In this document: positions 35,862-45,832 of the stretch, piece by piece
Layout: the number at the start of each line of letters is the position of its first letter
Position numbering within the stretch: position 1 is the first letter of the stretch
Source of the DNA: Acanthosoma haemorrhoidale
Taxonomy: Eukaryota > Arthropoda > Insecta > Hemiptera > Acanthosomatidae
DNA length: 64,000 nucleotides
NCBI GenBank assembly: GCA_930367205.1
Contig: OV884011.1
Location: forward strand, 124,949,910 to 125,013,909
Direction of reading: 5' to 3'
Notes under the pieces: model-generated
The model's input: only the letters and a program-made list of their open reading frames with translations
Told to the model about the DNA's origin: nothing
Database searches by the model: none
Made by a program: the position numbers and the translations under genes

Positions 35862-36781
35862 ATCCCAAACTGCATCTACGTTCACTCTCAAAAGCGTGCT
35901 TCACTTATCGGTATTTACGCATTGGCGCCTTCTTTACAGGTTGGGGTGGAGGAAGGTAAATGCAGGTTGGGTAGTGATGGGTGGGAAAAAAACGATGAAT
36001 TATTTTTTGTGAGGAATTGCAATGTTACTCATGTTACATACAAAAAAACGAATGATAGTTCTTTTTCTGCCGACAGCATATATTATTATAATAATATATT
36101 ATTCTATGATACCCTGTGGACAAAAACAAAAGTGGCTATCATTTGTAGAACATACAACCCACAACCAGCTGCAAAGAAAAATTCTCCTGGGTAAAGAAAA
36201 ATTTGACCTAGTTTGTTACCCTAAAATATATGACGATAGTAATAAATTATAGCTTATTAAAATATAACTGTACTCGAGGAATATCTTAAAAAATATATAA
36301 ACCGTTATTTAAGGGAAAATAAGGTATTTCCTAAAGCTTAAAGAAAACAATGGTGTGGTCTTGTTTATAAAAACTGTATGACTCAAAGTCATTACAGTTG
36401 GCTTTATAAGTGGCCAGGGCCAGTGTGCCAGGAGGTAGGGGACTAGGAAAAACGGCAGGAAGCTGAAAAACAGCTACAAGAAACCTACAAGGAGGGAAAC
36501 TGAAGAAAATAGGAAAAATATTTTTTCCCCAACAGCACTGCAAGAAAACCGTTAAATGCTCCCTCGGGCCTGATAGCTAGGGGTTTCTCTTTAAATAGCT
36601 TAGGGTGAGCTATCCCAAACTGCATCTACGTTCACTCTCAAATCCGTGCTTCCCTTATCGGTATTTATGCAATGGCGCCTTATTTACAGGTTGGGGTCCC
36701 CACCTTCCTCCGAAGGTAAATGCATGTTGGGTAGTGATGGATGGAAAAAAACCGATGGATTATTTTTTGTGAAGAATTGCA
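35862..36781 (+). repeat. pair of ~165-bp direct repeats, ~590 bp apart
   Basis: Copy 1 (35,862-36,022) and copy 2 (36,609-36,781) share 'cccaaactgcatctacgtt', 'gttgggtagtgatgg' and 'gattattttttgtga' with scattered differences. Copy 2 has about 10 extra bases around 'gtccccacc'. In both, one frame reads GKCxLGSDGWxKxDxLFFVx, but the changes between copies are mostly amino-acid-changing, so coding function is not supported. Alternatives are a tandem duplication or small terminal repeats of an element. Confidence 0.7.
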
Positions 36782-38400
36782 CGATAAATGGTAGGATGAA
36801 TTTAAATGTACTAATTTCGAATAATAAAACTTATTTTGCTAACAGAAAACTTTTATTTAAAATTAAACTTTCATTTGAAGTTTTAGTTCTGCTTGAACAT
36901 ATTAGACGTAATGTGAAAATCCCACGATTCAGGGCAAGGTATATTAAAAAAAATAACAATATGAAACTAATTTATAAAATTTAGCGTTCAAAAATTCATT
37001 TCATTCATAGCAGCTTTGAAAACGAAGTTGAGGGCTCAATTAGAATCAGATTTTAAAAATTATTGTTTTCTTTACATTGAAAAACAAACCTAGTAAATGA
37101 GTAAGAACGTATTAAATAGCCTATTGTTGACTACTTGGTGCAATTAAGCACAATGTGGGCCAAATAAAAAAAAATCCTTCAGTGAAATTATAACTTATAC
37201 CATGGAAACCCTGGAATGCAAAGTTTTGAACCAGGTTGGTGCAAAGTTAATTTGCCAGCAGCAGTAAATCATCAGTTTAATACACCAGGATGGATATTCA
37301 ATAGGCTAATAGGATACGCCAGATGATATTCTGGAAGAAAGGAATTTAGAGAGTACAAGAGTATTACCTATTACAATATTTATTTTTGAGAAGGAATGGA
37401 TTATGGCATTATACATGTTTTCAGAAATTAACACTGATAATGGCTCCTAGGATTAAAATGCCAAGAGTTAGGAAAAGGAAGAATTGCCAAAAAGATAGCC
37501 ACGGAAAAACTACTTGACCCCGAAAAAAGGGACGATTGTGAGAAGATATCAGAAATAGTTCTTTGGGACATACATGCAGGTGAAAATCGTTTCAATCCGT
37601 GGTATGTTTATATAGAATGAGACTAATTCAAAAATGGTATTATTTCTGAAGCAAAATCAGTCCTCGAGAAGAAGATCAACACCACAGGTAAAAAGACAAG
37701 ATGATGATCCAAAAAAGTGAAACCCAAGATTAGGCAAAAGTGAGGCCTGAATGAAATTCGTTCAGACCAACAACCCTGCAGATTATTGAGCTTACAAAGT
37801 TAGAATTCTAAGCGTGAAAGTTGCAGTAAAAAAAGGGCAAAAGCAATTTTAAAGAGCAAAAGAGCAAAATATGGTAAAACGGCCAGAAGAATGTTTTTTA
37901 TTAGCATGTTGTCATTTTTTTTTTTTTAATGGGGTGGTTATATTTTCAGCACCGTTGTGACAACCAATGGAGCCGCAATACACATTATCATGACTTTAAA
38001 TAAAATATTGGTTGAGTTAAAGTTGCGAGCACCATACAAATAATGACAGTTTTCGAGCTAGGGCCCGAAACATAGAAATGGATACCTGAAGATCGTCGAG
38101 TCAGCATCTCTTTATCCACTAAAACCACCTTGTAATATAAGGCTGAAATTACTGATAACACAGAATAAATGGTTGAAATATATTGCTGTATTTAATTATG
38201 CCATGAACATTGGGAAGAGTTATGGTATTGGCTGATAGATGCAATAAATGGTCCGGGCTTCGTATGTACCTACTTAATAAGTGGTGAAATAAGATATGGA
38301 CATATTTAACTGTATCGGGACCCTCTTACATGCACCCTCAATACACCCTCAAACACAAAGGTCTAGGTGACGTCAGGCCGGAGTCCTTAATGCAGGGACG
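36782..38400. other. AT-rich DNA without recognisable gene
   Basis: The ORF extending to 36,984 is a continuation out of the repeat. The region 37,450-37,920 is A-rich with lysine-rich frames broken by stops; no family is recognised. Confidence 0.4.
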
Positions 38401-38404
38401 ACTT

Positions 38405-38785
38405 CTGGTCAACGTGAATAAGCGTCTGGTGTGCCAATGACCATATCGTAGCGTAACCAAACCATTGGAGGGGCTGATAAGGAACCGCAAATCCTAACTA
38501 CATTATATTTAATGCATAGCCAAATTGAATAACAGTTTTTATGTTTTTTATTAAATGTAATTAGAATAGACAAAACAAAGCTTCCATATTATTAATCAGG
38601 GTGTCAAGATATATAATTTGATGTCTAACTGTGGGATAATGCTATATTTTCTTCAGAATATCCAATGTGACAGTATTCTTCTAAGAATGTCTATACGAAG
38701 ACAGGAAGGGGGGACTTCTTCGGGTTAACGTTATGAAGCGTCTGGCGTGCCAATGACCATATTGTAGGGTAACTAAACATTGTAG
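38405..38785. repeat. pair of ~65-bp direct repeats
   Basis: Copies at about 38,405-38,470 and 38,716-38,785 share 'gcgtctgg.gtgccaatgac', 'catat.gtag.gtaac' and a similar upstream 'cttctgg/cttcggg' block. Origin unknown; nothing coding. Confidence 0.7.
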
Positions 38786-40204
38786 GAGTGAAAACATGAA
38801 CACGGGTGAAATAATAAATAGAGAAACTGATTTAGACACCTACCATGAATTCTAACACCAAAGAAAGCTGGGTTGTGTTCCATTGCATAAACTGAACATT
38901 CCTAAAAAAAGGAATGTTAACCTGAGGATAGCCAGCCAAATATATATGTTATTGCATCATTTCTCCTTTAGTATATATTACAGAAACTCTAGGACGGCTT
39001 ATATATAGAGACTAGATAAAATTCCAACGGCCATGGCTATAGGATTGTCTTAAGTTATGCTCTCCAGGTCCCATCTGTATAATCCAAGCCAAACATGCGA
39101 TAGTGACAAACGACAATTTAACGCGCCATTAAGGTCATCTGTTCGAAATATATTTACCCTTTTGCGTTCATTTCCTACCTTGTGTTCTAGCTTTCTAACT
39201 AAAAGTTTTATGTATTTTGTAACTGCCTAAGGGTGTGAATAATGGTTATAAGGTACAGTTAACAGCGATGAAAACACTTGATCCGAATTTCGAAACCATC
39301 TCAGTTCCCCAAGGCTAGGTGGAGAGGGAAAAATTATTGATCTCAAAATGTCTCACCACAATATACCTCAATCAACAGAAGTTTTCAGCACCTCTAGCTG
39401 TCATCTACAGTTGCTAAAATGAAAATACATTTTATAAAAACATGGATGTAGATAAAAACATGTGTATGGAGAGACAAACAAAATTAATCATTAAAAATAA
39501 AGTCGGAAGTTAAAAAGGGTCCATCCACTTTATGTCTTACACTATAAATTCGATACATAAATAAAAAACACAATAAAACATACTTCCTATGGCTACACTC
39601 TATTATATATACGCCCGTTATATCTTTTAACTGAATCGGGTCTTTAGTGTGGACAATTGAGTTGCGTAATATGACTTCACTCTTCTAAGCTAACCTCAAC
39701 TCTCCTCAAAATATCCCTGTCCATATAAACAGTTATTCAATTTCACCAAACCTAATCAGTATATTTTCATCTGTTGTGGAATAAACCTTTATTACGTTTC
39801 AGGTCAATTGAATCATGTTTACGAGAACTTTACTATAACATACCTAAGTCCCTTGTCCCGGAAAGTACATCCTACAAAATTCATAACTTTTATAATAACT
39901 ATGTGCTGTATTTCAACTTAACATGAGTGATCTAACATTGATAAATGTTGCAAAATAAAACAACTAATTCGTGAAAATGTTCTTTGTTTCTAATGACAGA
40001 AAAAAACATGGATTCAAAGATTCATCATATAGTGCTGGAGGGCCAAAGTGTGACAGATACCTCTTTATGGTAGTTTTTCCTAACTTAATTACTAGTCTAA
40101 TTTTCATCAAGGCATAAAAGACAGTCTACTGCAGTCCTCCTGTCGTATTTTCTTAATATGATATTTCTGTGGAATGTCCCACTTGTGAAATTCTTAATAT
40201 TTTT
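38786..40204. other. no recognisable gene
   Basis: AT-rich. A 9-bp hairpin (aacattcct...aggaatgtt) occurs near 38,893. Nothing else can be supported. Confidence 0.45.
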
Positions 40205-40484
40205 TATACAATTATAAAATCAGTTTTTGCGCATGCGCTACCTTTTAGAACATCTCTGTACATCGCTCGTCATTCAAACACTATATACTACCGTCTATAG
40301 GCCATAGTTCAGTTAAAAAATTGTTCCAGCAGGCAACTTGAGGGAGCTGGCCACGAGGGAGCCCTTAAGAGTGAGTAAATTGCTTATTATATTTAGAGTG
40401 AAGTGTGAAAAGTGATATCGGATTGAGTAGTCGGCCATTTGCAACGCCTTACTCGACGTTCACTAACGATAGTTCTCTGAGCCA

Positions 40485-40556
40485 TTCGGTCTAGTGGCTC
40501 AGAGCCAAGACCCGTGACTCGCCACTGGGAGTTGTGAGCTTGAATCCCACGGCGCT
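40485..40556 (+). promoter_or_regulatory. tRNA-like A/B-box segment in the Jockey-A 5' UTR
   Basis: GGTCTAGTGGCTCAGAGCC (around 40,488-40,506) resembles a tRNA D-arm with A box. GTGAGCTTGAATCCCAC (40,534-40,550) resembles a T-arm, pairing 4 of 5 stem positions, with a B-box-like GAGCTTGAATCCC. The spacing between boxes fits an internal Pol III promoter or a tRNA-derived SINE head. No complete cloverleaf with acceptor stem is formed, so it is not called a tRNA gene. It lies 45 nt upstream of the ORF1 ATG inside the TSD-bounded element. It may be an inserted SINE fragment or an acquired 5' UTR module. Confidence 0.45.
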
Positions 40557-40600
40557 ACGTACTTCTTTTCTACTAATAAAAAAACCGTTGTTATGATAAA

Positions 40601-40804
40601 ATGAGATTTTATCAACAACTAATGTCTCAAAATAGAAAAAAAAGATCTAGATCGCTAGGTCCAACTCCAACACCGTCGCCTGTAAAGCGAAAACCAAGAA
40701 GGTCGAATAGGAACGTACAAATGACCTCCTCTGCAGCTAGTTCTATGGAGGAGATACCTCCACAGGCCAGCACATCCAAAAAAGAAACAGCCTTAGAGTC
40801 CCCT
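40601..40804 (+). pseudogene. Jockey-A ORF1, N-terminal part (before the Gypsy insertion)
   Basis: ATG at 40,601 opens MRFYQQLMSQNRKKRSRSLG and continues GPTPTPSPVKRKPRRSNRN into a serine-rich stretch, ending ESP at the insertion point (40,804). The same N-terminus occurs at 23,209 (there with TTG). The strongly basic start suits RNA or nuclear targeting. The frame resumes at 46,392 after the Gypsy element, and removal of the insertion plus one TSD copy would keep the frame. Confidence 0.9.
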
Positions 40805-41362
40805 TGTGGCGGTTCTTAGTATTTAAGGAAATCACCCTATACTATTGCAGATATATTATAAACAGAAGTAAATTATTATAAATCTTTTAGCAATAAAGAA
40901 AACGCGGAAGCAAGTAACATGAGACGGGACGACGACTGTCAGTCATAAATTAGAGAGACCCTTACAGCCCAGGCCTGCGGGACCCTTGGCACATGTAAAC
41001 CACAACAAGCTAAGTGGTTACAGATTACTGAGAATCGGCATCCTCACCACATGTTAGGATCTCGCAGGCAATAGGCAACCTTTTTTTGTTCAGCCCCTCC
41101 AAGGAGGCGTGGGACACATATTTAACGGAGAAGGCTAGCCCCAGACAGCCAGTCTTTTCGCGACCGTTCCTCGTGATACTTGCTTCTGTTTGAACTCTGA
41201 AACTTTGACTTATTCTTTATGAATCCTCTGTACCTTTTGAACATAGTGCATTGTCGGGGCACCTACCTATCGTAAATGGAGTCAGATATGTTATTAACTC
41301 AAACAACCCACACTTGTCACCAGTGCTAGGTGATCAGGCACCACTAGTGACATTTCCCGACA
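40805..41362 (+). repeat. Gypsy 5' LTR
   Basis: 558 bp, TGTGGCGG...CCCGACA. AATAAA at about 40,894 may be the polyadenylation signal. Near the 3' end ATGGAGTCAGAT (ATG at 41,276) opens a 17-codon ORF ending at 41,329, upstream of gag. The same 12 bases recur in three solo LTRs of the window. Confidence 0.95.
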
Positions 41363-41382
41363 ATTGGTAACCTTTGACGTGA
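41363..41382 (+). other. primer binding site-like sequence
   Basis: ATTGGTAACCTTTGACGTGA directly follows the LTR end. The position and the TGG start are as expected for tRNA-primed minus-strand synthesis. The tRNA species is not assigned. Confidence 0.6.
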
Positions 41383-41453
41383 TCGAGAAATCCAACAACT
41401 GGTGAGCCCGCCGCGAGAAACCACCGTGATCTCAAAAGAAACCTTTTCTTACG

Positions 41454-42275
41454 ATGGCCAACCCACCAGCCCCGTCCGACGAAGCATGCTGTGCAACAGT
41501 ACACGCCATTTCTCGGACGTGCAAATTACCAGAATTTCATGAAGAAGACCCAAGACTATGGTTCCTGCAGGCCGAAAATATTTTTTCAACGAGCCGGATC
41601 TCTTCGTCTAAGGCCAAATCGGAGCATATTTACGCTCAGCTTCCGTTCAGGGTCCTAACACAGGTCACAGACTTAGCGTATGCTCCAAGTGATAGTCCCT
41701 ACGAAGACTTAAAGGCTCGGCTTATCGAAACTTACAGCCAGAGCCACGACAGACGACTGATCCGGTTATTGGAAGAGACACACCTCGGAGACCAGAAACC
41801 GTCACATCTCCTGCGTCAAATGCAGTCACTGGCAGGACCCACGACCTCGGAGGACGTCATTCCCACCCTCTGGCTTCGCGCCTTGCCAGACAGGGTCAGC
41901 AACATACTGGCATCGCACTACGAGGCAAAGTTATCGAAACTGACGTTAATAGCGGACAAAATCATGGACTTAAGTTCAGCTACCGCGATACATACAGTCC
42001 AGTCCACACCGACTCCCAAGGCCGGCCTGCCACGCTCCAGCTGTGACTGCCAGACAGCCATCGCACAGCTCACCCAACAAGTATCCGTTCTGGCCAATTC
42101 AATGAGCAGACGAGAAGAAAACAGGCCCGCTCAGCGATACCAGCGACCAAAACCAACCACCGAATCTAGTAATAAGGGCTTATGCTTCTACCACGACAGA
42201 TTCGGTAAGGAAGCATATCGATGTCGCAGGCCCTATAGGTGGGTTGATGACGCTACCACACCGGCGGGAAACTAA
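41454..42275 (+). CDS. gag: Gypsy Gag polyprotein
   Basis: Structural protein of the retroelement particle, 273 codons and uninterrupted. The N-terminal part (FHEEDPRLWFLQAENIFSTS, about residues 25-44) and the following helices, ending near DQKPSHLLRQMQSLAG, match the capsid-like domain of arthropod Gypsy Gags, which assembles the virus-like particle in the cytoplasm. Near the C-terminus GLCFYHDRFGKEAYRCRRPY (about 242-261) is the C..YH..FG..A..C segment that replaces a classical CCHC knuckle in this group. The ATG follows the 5' leader by about 90 nt. The frame ends GGA AAC TAA and overlaps the open pol frame by 25 nt, with a -1 frameshift signal at the end. No damage is seen. Confidence 0.92.
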   Translation: MANPPAPSDEACCATVHAISRTCKLPEFHEEDPRLWFLQAENIFSTSRISSSKAKSEHIYAQLPFRVLTQVTDLAYAPSDSPYEDLKARLIETYSQSHDRRLIRLLEETHLGDQKPSHLLRQMQSLAGPTTSEDVIPTLWLRALPDRVSNILASHYEAKLSKLTLIADKIMDLSSATAIHTVQSTPTPKAGLPRSSCDCQTAIAQLTQQVSVLANSMSRREENRPAQRYQRPKPTTESSNKGLCFYHDRFGKEAYRCRRPYRWVDDATTPAGN

Positions 42276-42306
42276 ACGCCGCCATGGTGCGAGCGGTACC
42301 CATGGC
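42266..42306 (+). promoter_or_regulatory. programmed -1 ribosomal frameshift signal between gag and pol
   Basis: GGGAAAC (42,266-42,272) lies in the zero frame as G GGA AAC, fitting the X XXY YYZ slippery rule, and is followed at once by the gag stop TAA. After an 8-nt spacer, GCCATGG (42,281-42,287) and CCATGGC (42,300-42,306) form a 7-bp stem with a 12-nt loop. The loop GCGG (42,293-42,296) could pair with CCGC at 42,322-42,325 as a pseudoknot. The -1 frame is open from 42,251 through pol, so slippage yields Gag-Pol. Confidence 0.8.
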
Positions 42307-45295
42307 AGGCCTAACCTTTCGCCGCCTATTCGTGACAGACGTCCGCACGCGGCAGCATTACCTGGTAGATACGGGAGCAGCTATCTCCGTACTTCCACCA
42401 CCCAAAGTAAAAAGGGCTATACCCTCCGACTACCAGCTCTACGCCGCTAACGGCAGCTCCATTCCAACGTATGGAGAAGTCAACAGGAACCTCGACCTAG
42501 GCCTGCAGCGGATCTTTAAATGGAACTTCATAATGGCAGAAGTTCAGCATCCAATCCTAGGTGCCGACTTCCTGGCCCATTATCACCTACTGGTAGATCT
42601 TCAGCACCGCCAGCTGATCGATGGAATTACTGGTCGTCGTACCACGGGAAGAACACACGTCGCTACGCTCTCCGTGATATCAAGCATACCACCCGACAAC
42701 AAATACGCCGGCCTGTTACGGCGCTATCCTCAGCTCACACGACCACAACAACCTATGAGTTCAATTCTGCCGACAAAGGTAGAGCACTACATAGACACTC
42801 GTGGACCACCCGTATGCAGCAAGGCTCGCCGATTAGCGCCAGCAAAATATCAAGCCGCCAAAGAAGAATTCCGGCGTATGATGGACGAAGGAATTTGTTG
42901 GCCCTCCAACAGCCCGTGGGCAAGTCCGCTTCACATTGTTACGAAGAAGGACGGGACTATACGCCCCTGTGGAGACTACCGACAACTGAACAACAAAACC
43001 ATCCCAGACCGGTATGGTGTGCCCAATATTTCAGACTTTAACAACCAGTTGTTTGGCACTACCATATTTTCAACACTTGATATCAAAAGAGCGTACCATC
43101 ACATTCCGGTAAACCCCCAGGACATTCCCAAAACAGCTATTATCACCCCCTTTGGACTGTTTGAATTTCTCCGGATGACGTTTGGCCTTCGCAACGCCGC
43201 GCAGTCGTTCCAGAGGTATATGGACAACATTTTTAGAGATCTACAATTTGTGTTTATATACCTCGATGACATACTGATCGCTTCAGTCAGCGAAGAGGAA
43301 CACCACCGTCACCTGGAAACAGTCTTCGGTCGGCTGGCTGCTCATGGGCTAACCCTTAACATCGCGAAATGCGTGCTAGGACAGCCCGAGGTTGGATTCC
43401 TAGGGTACCATGTCTCACCCCAGGGCATCGTTCCATCACCAGCTAAAGTACAGGTAATCTTAGATTACCCCCGACCTACTACGATACGAGACCTCAGACG
43501 TTTTATCGGAATGGTCAACTTTTATCGCCGATGCTTACCTAACGCAGCTGAGCACCAGAGTGTACTTAACGCCTACTTACAAGGCGCCAAGAAAAATGAC
43601 CGTACCATCGTCAACTGGACCGAAGAAGCTGCTAGCGCTTTCGAGGAAACCCGCGGGACTCTGGCGAACGCCGCTTATCTGGCTCATCCATCAACAGACG
43701 GGCAGCTAATCCTAGCCACTGACGCCAGTGACACAGCTATAGGTGCAGCACTACAACAGATGGAGGGCGGCGCGTTACGGCCTATTGGCTTCTTCAGCCA
43801 CGCTTTTAACACTGCTCAGTCAAAATACAGCACCTTCGATAGAGAGCTATTAGCTATCTACGAAGCAGTCAAATATTTTCGACAGCTTCTCGAAGCGCGG
43901 GAAGTAATCATTTATACAGACCACAAACCGCTCACCCACGCCATGGCCCAACAAAGTGACACTTCCTGCCCACGACGTATGCGATACCTAAATTACATAG
44001 CTCAATTCACGACAGAAATACGCTATTGTAAGGGTGAGGACAACGTCGTGGCGGATGCCCTCTCGCGCATAGAAGCCGTCTGTGTCCCAGAAAATTTTCA
44101 AAAATTACACACGGCTCAAGTAGAAGATCAAGAATTAACAGTCTTCAGGGAACAGAACGCCACATGCAGGTTAGAGCCCGTTAACATCCCCGGCAGCGAC
44201 ATTTCTCTCATTTGCGAGACCTCACTGGGGGAGCCAAGGCCGTACTTGCCTTCGGGCTTTCGAAGATCCACCTTCGACCAGCTGCACAGCCTAAGCCACC
44301 CAGGAGTAAGAGCAAGTCGGAAAATGATGAGCCAGAGGTTTTATTGGCCGGGTATGAACGCTGACGTGGCTCGATGGGCACGATGTTGTATAGCATGCCA
44401 GACCTCAAAAGTACACCGCCACACCATAACCCCTCCAGGGCAATTCGCGGCCGCGGGGAGGTTCGAGCACGTGCACATCGACCTCGTAGGACCCCTGCCA
44501 ACTTCAGAAGGCAAGCGATACATCCTCACCATGATTGACCGAGCCACGGGATGGCCTGAGGCAATTCCACTTGGCAACATGGAAGCTACCACCGTAGCCG
44601 ACGCCTTCTTTAGTGGCTGGGTTGCCAGGTTCGGCACACCCATTCGAATAACGACTGACCAAGGCCGTCAGTTTGAATCAGAGTTGTTCACGAGACTGAC
44701 CCGCCTCCTGAGTGTCGAGAGAATTCGGACCACCGCCTACCATCCACAGTCAAACGGCCGAATTGAACGATGGCACCGCTCGCTGAAAATCGCACTAACC
44801 GCCCATTCACAACACCGTCAGTGGACGCGAAGCCTACCAGCAGTCCTGCTCGGCCTACGAAGTGTAATCAAAGAGGACCTAGGGTGCAGTGTCGCCGAGC
44901 GAACATACAAAAAACCCTTACGCCTTCCCGGAGAATACTTTACACCAACACAAGTAGATCTTGACGTTCGACGCAACATCACTCAACACCGGGAAGACAC
45001 GAAGAAGACGTTCATTAGCAAAGACCTCAACACCTGCACACACGTCTTCGTTCGACAAGAACACCGGCGTAGCCTCGAACCGGCTTATACTGGTCCGCAC
45101 CCAGTAGTCAGCAGGAATAATAAAACCATAGTCATAATGGCAGATAATAAGGAGACTCGCATTTCCCTAGACCGTGTCAAGCCAGCTTATTTGCTAAACA
45201 CCACCGAAAGTTTACCTACACCGGGTGAACCAGAGGAATTAGGAAACACTCCACCACCACACCTCTGCACGAGAAGTTCGGTAGCGCGACGGTAA
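42284..45295 (+). CDS. pol: Gypsy Pol: protease, reverse transcriptase, RNase H, integrase
   Basis: 1003 codons from the first ATG; in the fusion the frame opens at 42,251. Domains in order: aspartic protease with DTGA at residues 29-32; reverse transcriptase with STLDIKRAYHHIPV (motif A) and YLDD at 326-329; RNase H with TDAS near 479-482 and YTDHKPL later; integrase with an HHCC zinc site (H668, H672, C702, C705) and a D,D-35-E triad (D733, D792, E828), the last in the YHPQSNGRIERWH block. The C-terminus lacks a recognisable chromodomain. All key residues are present and there is no stop or frameshift, so catalytic competence is plausible. It replicates the element RNA in particles and inserts the cDNA, here with 5-bp duplication. 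Smaller ORFs in other frames are shadows. Confidence 0.95.
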   Translation: MVRAVPMAGLTFRRLFVTDVRTRQHYLVDTGAAISVLPPPKVKRAIPSDYQLYAANGSSIPTYGEVNRNLDLGLQRIFKWNFIMAEVQHPILGADFLAHYHLLVDLQHRQLIDGITGRRTTGRTHVATLSVISSIPPDNKYAGLLRRYPQLTRPQQPMSSILPTKVEHYIDTRGPPVCSKARRLAPAKYQAAKEEFRRMMDEGICWPSNSPWASPLHIVTKKDGTIRPCGDYRQLNNKTIPDRYGVPNISDFNNQLFGTTIFSTLDIKRAYHHIPVNPQDIPKTAIITPFGLFEFLRMTFGLRNAAQSFQRYMDNIFRDLQFVFIYLDDILIASVSEEEHHRHLETVFGRLAAHGLTLNIAKCVLGQPEVGFLGYHVSPQGIVPSPAKVQVILDYPRPTTIRDLRRFIGMVNFYRRCLPNAAEHQSVLNAYLQGAKKNDRTIVNWTEEAASAFEETRGTLANAAYLAHPSTDGQLILATDASDTAIGAALQQMEGGALRPIGFFSHAFNTAQSKYSTFDRELLAIYEAVKYFRQLLEAREVIIYTDHKPLTHAMAQQSDTSCPRRMRYLNYIAQFTTEIRYCKGEDNVVADALSRIEAVCVPENFQKLHTAQVEDQELTVFREQNATCRLEPVNIPGSDISLICETSLGEPRPYLPSGFRRSTFDQLHSLSHPGVRASRKMMSQRFYWPGMNADVARWARCCIACQTSKVHRHTITPPGQFAAAGRFEHVHIDLVGPLPTSEGKRYILTMIDRATGWPEAIPLGNMEATTVADAFFSGWVARFGTPIRITTDQGRQFESELFTRLTRLLSVERIRTTAYHPQSNGRIERWHRSLKIALTAHSQHRQWTRSLPAVLLGLRSVIKEDLGCSVAERTYKKPLRLPGEYFTPTQVDLDVRRNITQHREDTKKTFISKDLNTCTHVFVRQEHRRSLEPAYTGPHPVVSRNNKTIVIMADNKETRISLDRVKPAYLLNTTESLPTPGEPEELGNTPPPHLCTRSSVARR

Positions 45296-45832
45296 ATATA
45301 AAATAGACATTACTGATAAAATATAAGTTAATTTTTTTTTTTTTTTTTTTAGTTGTTTCGAAATATACGCTATAATATTTTTATATATTATATTAGGACC
45401 TAAGTTACCACTTGTTACTATAAGTCATTTTATATATTTTTGTTTTTTCTCGTTCGTAAATGTTAACAGCGATCAATAGACCACAACAATTGTAAAATAA
45501 TGTTAGTCAAACGTGTATGTAAATATGTATATCTTAATACTTGTGACTGTTTGTTGTGGTTACATTTTAATCAGCTAACTGAGTCTGTTAACAAGTAAAA
45601 TGTTGATTCTTTTATTGCCATTCAGGTAAAAGATAAATTTTTTAAAGGAAAGAGCTATTTAATTGTTTATTTGTAATAATTGTTCAACCAATAATGTCCA
45701 ATGTACACAAAAGTGTAAGCGTTTAAGAAAAAAATTGATAGACATATGTTTGTATTATGTACGTTTTTATTATGCAATGTAATTCAATATAAGAAAACTG
45801 TCAAACTTGTATAGGGCAATTTGGGGGAGCCC
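45296..45832 (+). other. Gypsy 3' non-coding region and polypurine tract
   Basis: AT-rich and non-coding, with a T-run at about 45,332-45,350. It ends in TTTGGGGGAGCCC immediately before TGTGGCGG, the expected site of the plus-strand primer (about 45,820-45,832). No env-like ORF is present. Confidence 0.75.

Noticed and set aside
36060..36112. AT palindrome tattattataataata
   Set aside because: Simple AT repeat; expected in such AT-rich DNA.
42520..43041. Open frame of 173 codons overlapping Gypsy pol, and antisense ORFs around 44,208-44,964
   Set aside because: They lie wholly inside the conserved pol frame, in other frames or antisense, with no own motif; they are shadows of a GC-balanced coding region.
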